This document shows, one piece after another, positions 14,620 through 16,035 of a stretch of DNA of 16,035 nt (positions within the stretch are counted from its first letter, which is position 1; each line of letters begins with the position of its first letter). The DNA is from Streptomyces bikiniensis (GTDB lineage: Bacteria; Actinomycetota; Actinomycetes; Streptomycetales; Streptomycetaceae), in assembly GCA_000716465.1 (NCBI GenBank), contig JNWL01000076.1, forward strand, positions 1 to 16,035. The letters run 5' to 3'. The notes beneath the pieces were generated by a model, which saw only the letters and a program-made list of their open reading frames with translations, searched no databases and was not told the origin of the DNA. The translations under genes and the position numbers were made by a program.

Positions 14620-14967
14620 ATGAACATCACCATCACGATCACCGGTACCACTGCCCGCATCACCCCGCGGGGTGAAATCGACTACGACACCCTGCCCCCG
14701 CTGCGCGCCGCCGTGGACCGGTTACCGCTCCGCGTCACCGACCTGCTGTGGGACCTGGAACACCTGTCCTTCACCGACGTCGCGGGCCTGCACCTGCTGT
14801 TCGGCCCGGCCCCGCAGGACGGCCCGCAGCGCAGGACGACGGCGACAGGGCTGCAGGACCAGCCTCTGCAGCTCTTGCTGCTGGCCGCCGACCTGTTCCC
14901 CACGGCCTACGACGTGACGCGGCTGATACCCGACACCCCCGCCGGCCTGGTGACCCGTATGCCCTGA
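14620..14967 (+). CDS. STAS-domain protein with altered phosphorylation site
   Basis: The 115-residue product starts MNITITITGTTARITPRGEI, the first two strands of a STAS fold with the GEID turn (GEIDYDTL). The region LLWDLEHLSFTDVAGLHLLF (about 43-62) aligns with the helix-capping loop that normally reads DSSG; here it is DVAG, so the phosphorylated serine is Ala and the preceding serine is Val. The C-terminal helix and strand are present but diverged. Proteins like this could bind a GHKL partner permanently, or have a structural or scaffolding role, rather than being switched by phosphorylation; that is inference. A purine-rich GGAAGGGGG lies ten bases before ATG 14620. Third-position bias supports coding throughout. 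Confidence 0.75.
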   Translation: MNITITITGTTARITPRGEIDYDTLPPLRAAVDRLPLRVTDLLWDLEHLSFTDVAGLHLLFGPAPQDGPQRRTTATGLQDQPLQLLLLAADLFPTAYDVTRLIPDTPAGLVTRMP

Positions 14968-15199
14968 GCGGCCTCGGAACGCGGCTTCCTCTACCAGGGC
15001 GTCGTAGAACCGCGTCCACCGGCGCCGGACGTACCGATGGGCGCCCCGCCCGCTGCCGCCCCCTCGCGGAACTGACCGTTCCCTCATCTCCGGAAGACGG
15101 GGTGTGGGCGACGGAAGGGGGCGTACGGGGGGTGAGCGCATGGGTTCGCCCGGACCGGAAAGGTCCTGTCGGCCTCCCCCCAGCAGGATGTCGGGTGGT
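14968..15199. other. intergenic region
   Basis: No gene is supported. On the minus strand a run of about 25 codons just after the STAS gene (15045-14968) reads RYVRRRWTRFYDALVEEAAF with strong G/C third positions and may be the tail of a lost gene. It has no start, and its frame continues antisense to the STAS gene. Confidence 0.3.
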
Positions 15200-15234
15200 C
15201 AAACGGTCCGCACGGCATTTGTGCGGACCGTTTG
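15200..15234. terminator. perfect 14-bp hairpin, probable bidirectional terminator
   Basis: CAAACGGTCCGCAC at 15200-15213 pairs perfectly with 15221-15234 around a seven-base loop. The stem begins with CAAA and ends with TTTG, so transcripts from either side end in a short U-run. It lies downstream of the plus-strand STAS gene and also at the 3' side of the minus-strand glycosyltransferase remnant. Confidence 0.7.
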
Positions 15235-15527
15235 CCGTTCACCGTCATCGGGACGGATCGGCCCTGCGCGATCCCGGCGGCCGAGGGCATGTTCTCGGAG
15301 TGTGAGACCAGTACGTCCGCATGGCGGTCCTGGAGGGCGAGGTCGATCCCGGCCCGGGACGGCACCACGTACATACCGTCGATCTCATGGTGCTCATGGC
15401 TCCTGCCCGGATGCGACGGCCACACCTCCACCCGGCGCCCGTGCTTCGTCGGGGGGCGCACCATCGGATGCAGCATCCCCTGTGATCCGGCGGTGCGGTC
15501 CGGCAGATACCCGTGCCCCCGCGCCAT
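15235..15527 (-). pseudogene. glycosyltransferase family 4-like N-terminal fragment
   Basis: The minus-strand frame has consistent third-position G/C and reads HPMVRPPTKHGRRVEVWPSH, then HEIDGMYVVPSRAGIDLA and ADVLVSHSENMPSAAGIAQG. This follows the first Rossmann half of GT4-type glycosyltransferases: a helix ending in R-x-GH-x-V-x-V, the (E/F)DGV-x-V turn, and ADVVVSH-x-EN-x-PSAA. ATG 15527 lies at a plausible N-terminus (GTG 15557 is also in frame), but the expected G-G-A/S-E loop is altered to AGSQG. After RSVPMTVNGK the family pattern ends and the frame runs through the strong hairpin at 15200-15234. Only the N-terminal ~100 residues of a ~370-residue enzyme remain, so it is a remnant. 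Confidence 0.45.
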
Positions 15528-15702
15528 GACCGGCAACCACCCCACCGGCCCTACCACGGCGGCCTGACGTGACGAGCTGTCCGCATCAGGACGCGGAATC
15601 CTGTGCGGTGCATCGCGGCGGAGTCGTCCGAGGCGGGCAAACCGAGTAGGGGCCAGCGGGCCGGGTAGTCGCGTTGCGTGAACGTGAAGGAGGACGGGTC
15701 CA

Positions 15703-16035
15703 GTGGAACTCGATGCCGGTTATGACAGTGGTGCCCAGCCCTTTTCGGAAGGGCATCTGGTGCGCGCCGATTACACGTTGGAGGGCGGTGGCGGCCGTAT
15801 CGGGGTCGCCAGGCGTCACGCCGTGGCTTTTGTGGACCGGATGCGCACCGAGTACGGCCTGCAGGTGTCGCAGCGGGTGCGGGAGTCGATCGAGCTGGTC
15901 GTCAGCGAACTGGTCACCAACGCCCACAAGTACGCTCTGGGGCCCGTCCTGATGCAGTTGCGCGTCGGCGCCGACGGTGTGGACGTCGTGGTGTGGGACA
16001 GCGACCCGGCCGTTCCGGTGGTGCGCGGCGCGGAT
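15703..16035 (+). CDS. GHKL ATP-binding anti-sigma factor kinase-like protein (3' end outside window)
   Basis: From GTG 15703, with AAGGAGGA eight bases upstream, the frame is open to the window end (111 residues so far). The N-terminal ~28 residues are variable. After them come IGVARRHAVAFVDRMRTEYG (the first long helix), RESIELVVSELVTNAHKYAL (N-box, with the catalytic Glu and the Mg-binding Asn), and VLMQLRVGADGVDVVVWDSD, the following strands with the Asp of the next motif. The G-box should follow outside the window. This is the HATPase_c_2 (SpoIIAB/RsbW-like) family, common in Streptomyces: small cytosolic kinases that bind a sigma factor or phosphorylate STAS antagonists. The two STAS genes in this window are natural partner candidates. 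The decayed copy at 13905-14193 is its paralogue. Confidence 0.88.
   Translation, partial: MELDAGYDSGAQPFSEGHLVRADYTLEGGGGRIGVARRHAVAFVDRMRTEYGLQVSQRVRESIELVVSELVTNAHKYALGPVLMQLRVGADGVDVVVWDSDPAVPVVRGAD
15889..16035 (+). repeat. diverged direct repeat, copy 2 (GHKL module)
   Basis: This is the intact counterpart of 13923-14069, at a constant offset of 1,966 bases. It lies inside the coding sequence starting at 15703 and is cut by the window end. Confidence 0.7.

Noticed and set aside
1..16035. CRISPR arrays, tRNA, rRNA or riboswitches
   Set aside because: No regularly spaced repeats, cloverleaf with a CCA-proximal TTC-type arm, or known aptamer core was recognised on either strand by eye.

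Overview
The window is very GC-rich, with a strong G/C bias at codon third positions. It carries cytochrome P450, STAS and GHKL-ATPase regulators, an actinomycete-type MobF relaxase and a Replic_Relax-type protein. Together these point to Streptomyces or a close relative, most likely an accessory stretch of a chromosome arm or large plasmid. This assignment rests on composition and gene families only; no marker gene is present.

Layout. 1-450: the 3' end of an IS5-like transposase, then a truncated unrecognised coding fragment. 450-2850: an alpha/beta hydrolase (+), a small two-helix membrane protein (-) broken by a one-base slip in a seven-base homopolymer, and a P-loop polynucleotide-kinase-like ATPase (+) with a hairpin terminator. 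2880-7542: a minus-strand block read as ABC exporter, then a PCMT-like methyltransferase decayed by several frameshifts, then a cytochrome P450, with another decayed membrane-protein fragment under the P450 3' end. 7543-9285: an unrecognised 138-aa protein, a possible transposase scrap abutting a 5'-truncated PQQ/WD-like repeat gene, and a small intact membrane protein with a strong terminator. 9597-11138: an intact FAD oxidoreductase fused to a C-terminal Rieske domain (-). 11870-13255: remains of a conjugative element, namely a MobF relaxase with at least three frame changes and an internal deletion, followed by a truncated Replic_Relax protein. 13426-16035: stress-sigma-type regulation, with an intact STAS antagonist (-), a decayed GHKL ATPase copy, a second STAS protein whose phospho-serine position is altered, a decayed glycosyltransferase fragment, and the 5' end of a complete-looking paralogue of the GHKL ATPase running off the window.

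How it fits together. Eight genes look intact inside the window (hydrolase, kinase, P450, ABC exporter, 138-aa protein, 74-aa membrane protein, DAO-Rieske enzyme, and the two STAS proteins counted as a regulatory pair), plus the partial GHKL kinase at the right edge. They sit among at least eight recognisable dead genes. The exporter, methyltransferase and P450 are co-directional with short gaps and could be the rest of a secondary-metabolite (possibly RiPP-type) locus that lost its core genes. The STAS and GHKL genes look like partner-switching regulators of an alternative sigma factor, expanded by duplication and then partly lost. I did not find a convincing intact new multi-gene defence or biosynthetic system. 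The most informative signals are the decayed conjugative element, the broken methyltransferase between two intact genes, the duplicated GHKL module, and the repeat cluster around a SigB-like -10 hexamer.
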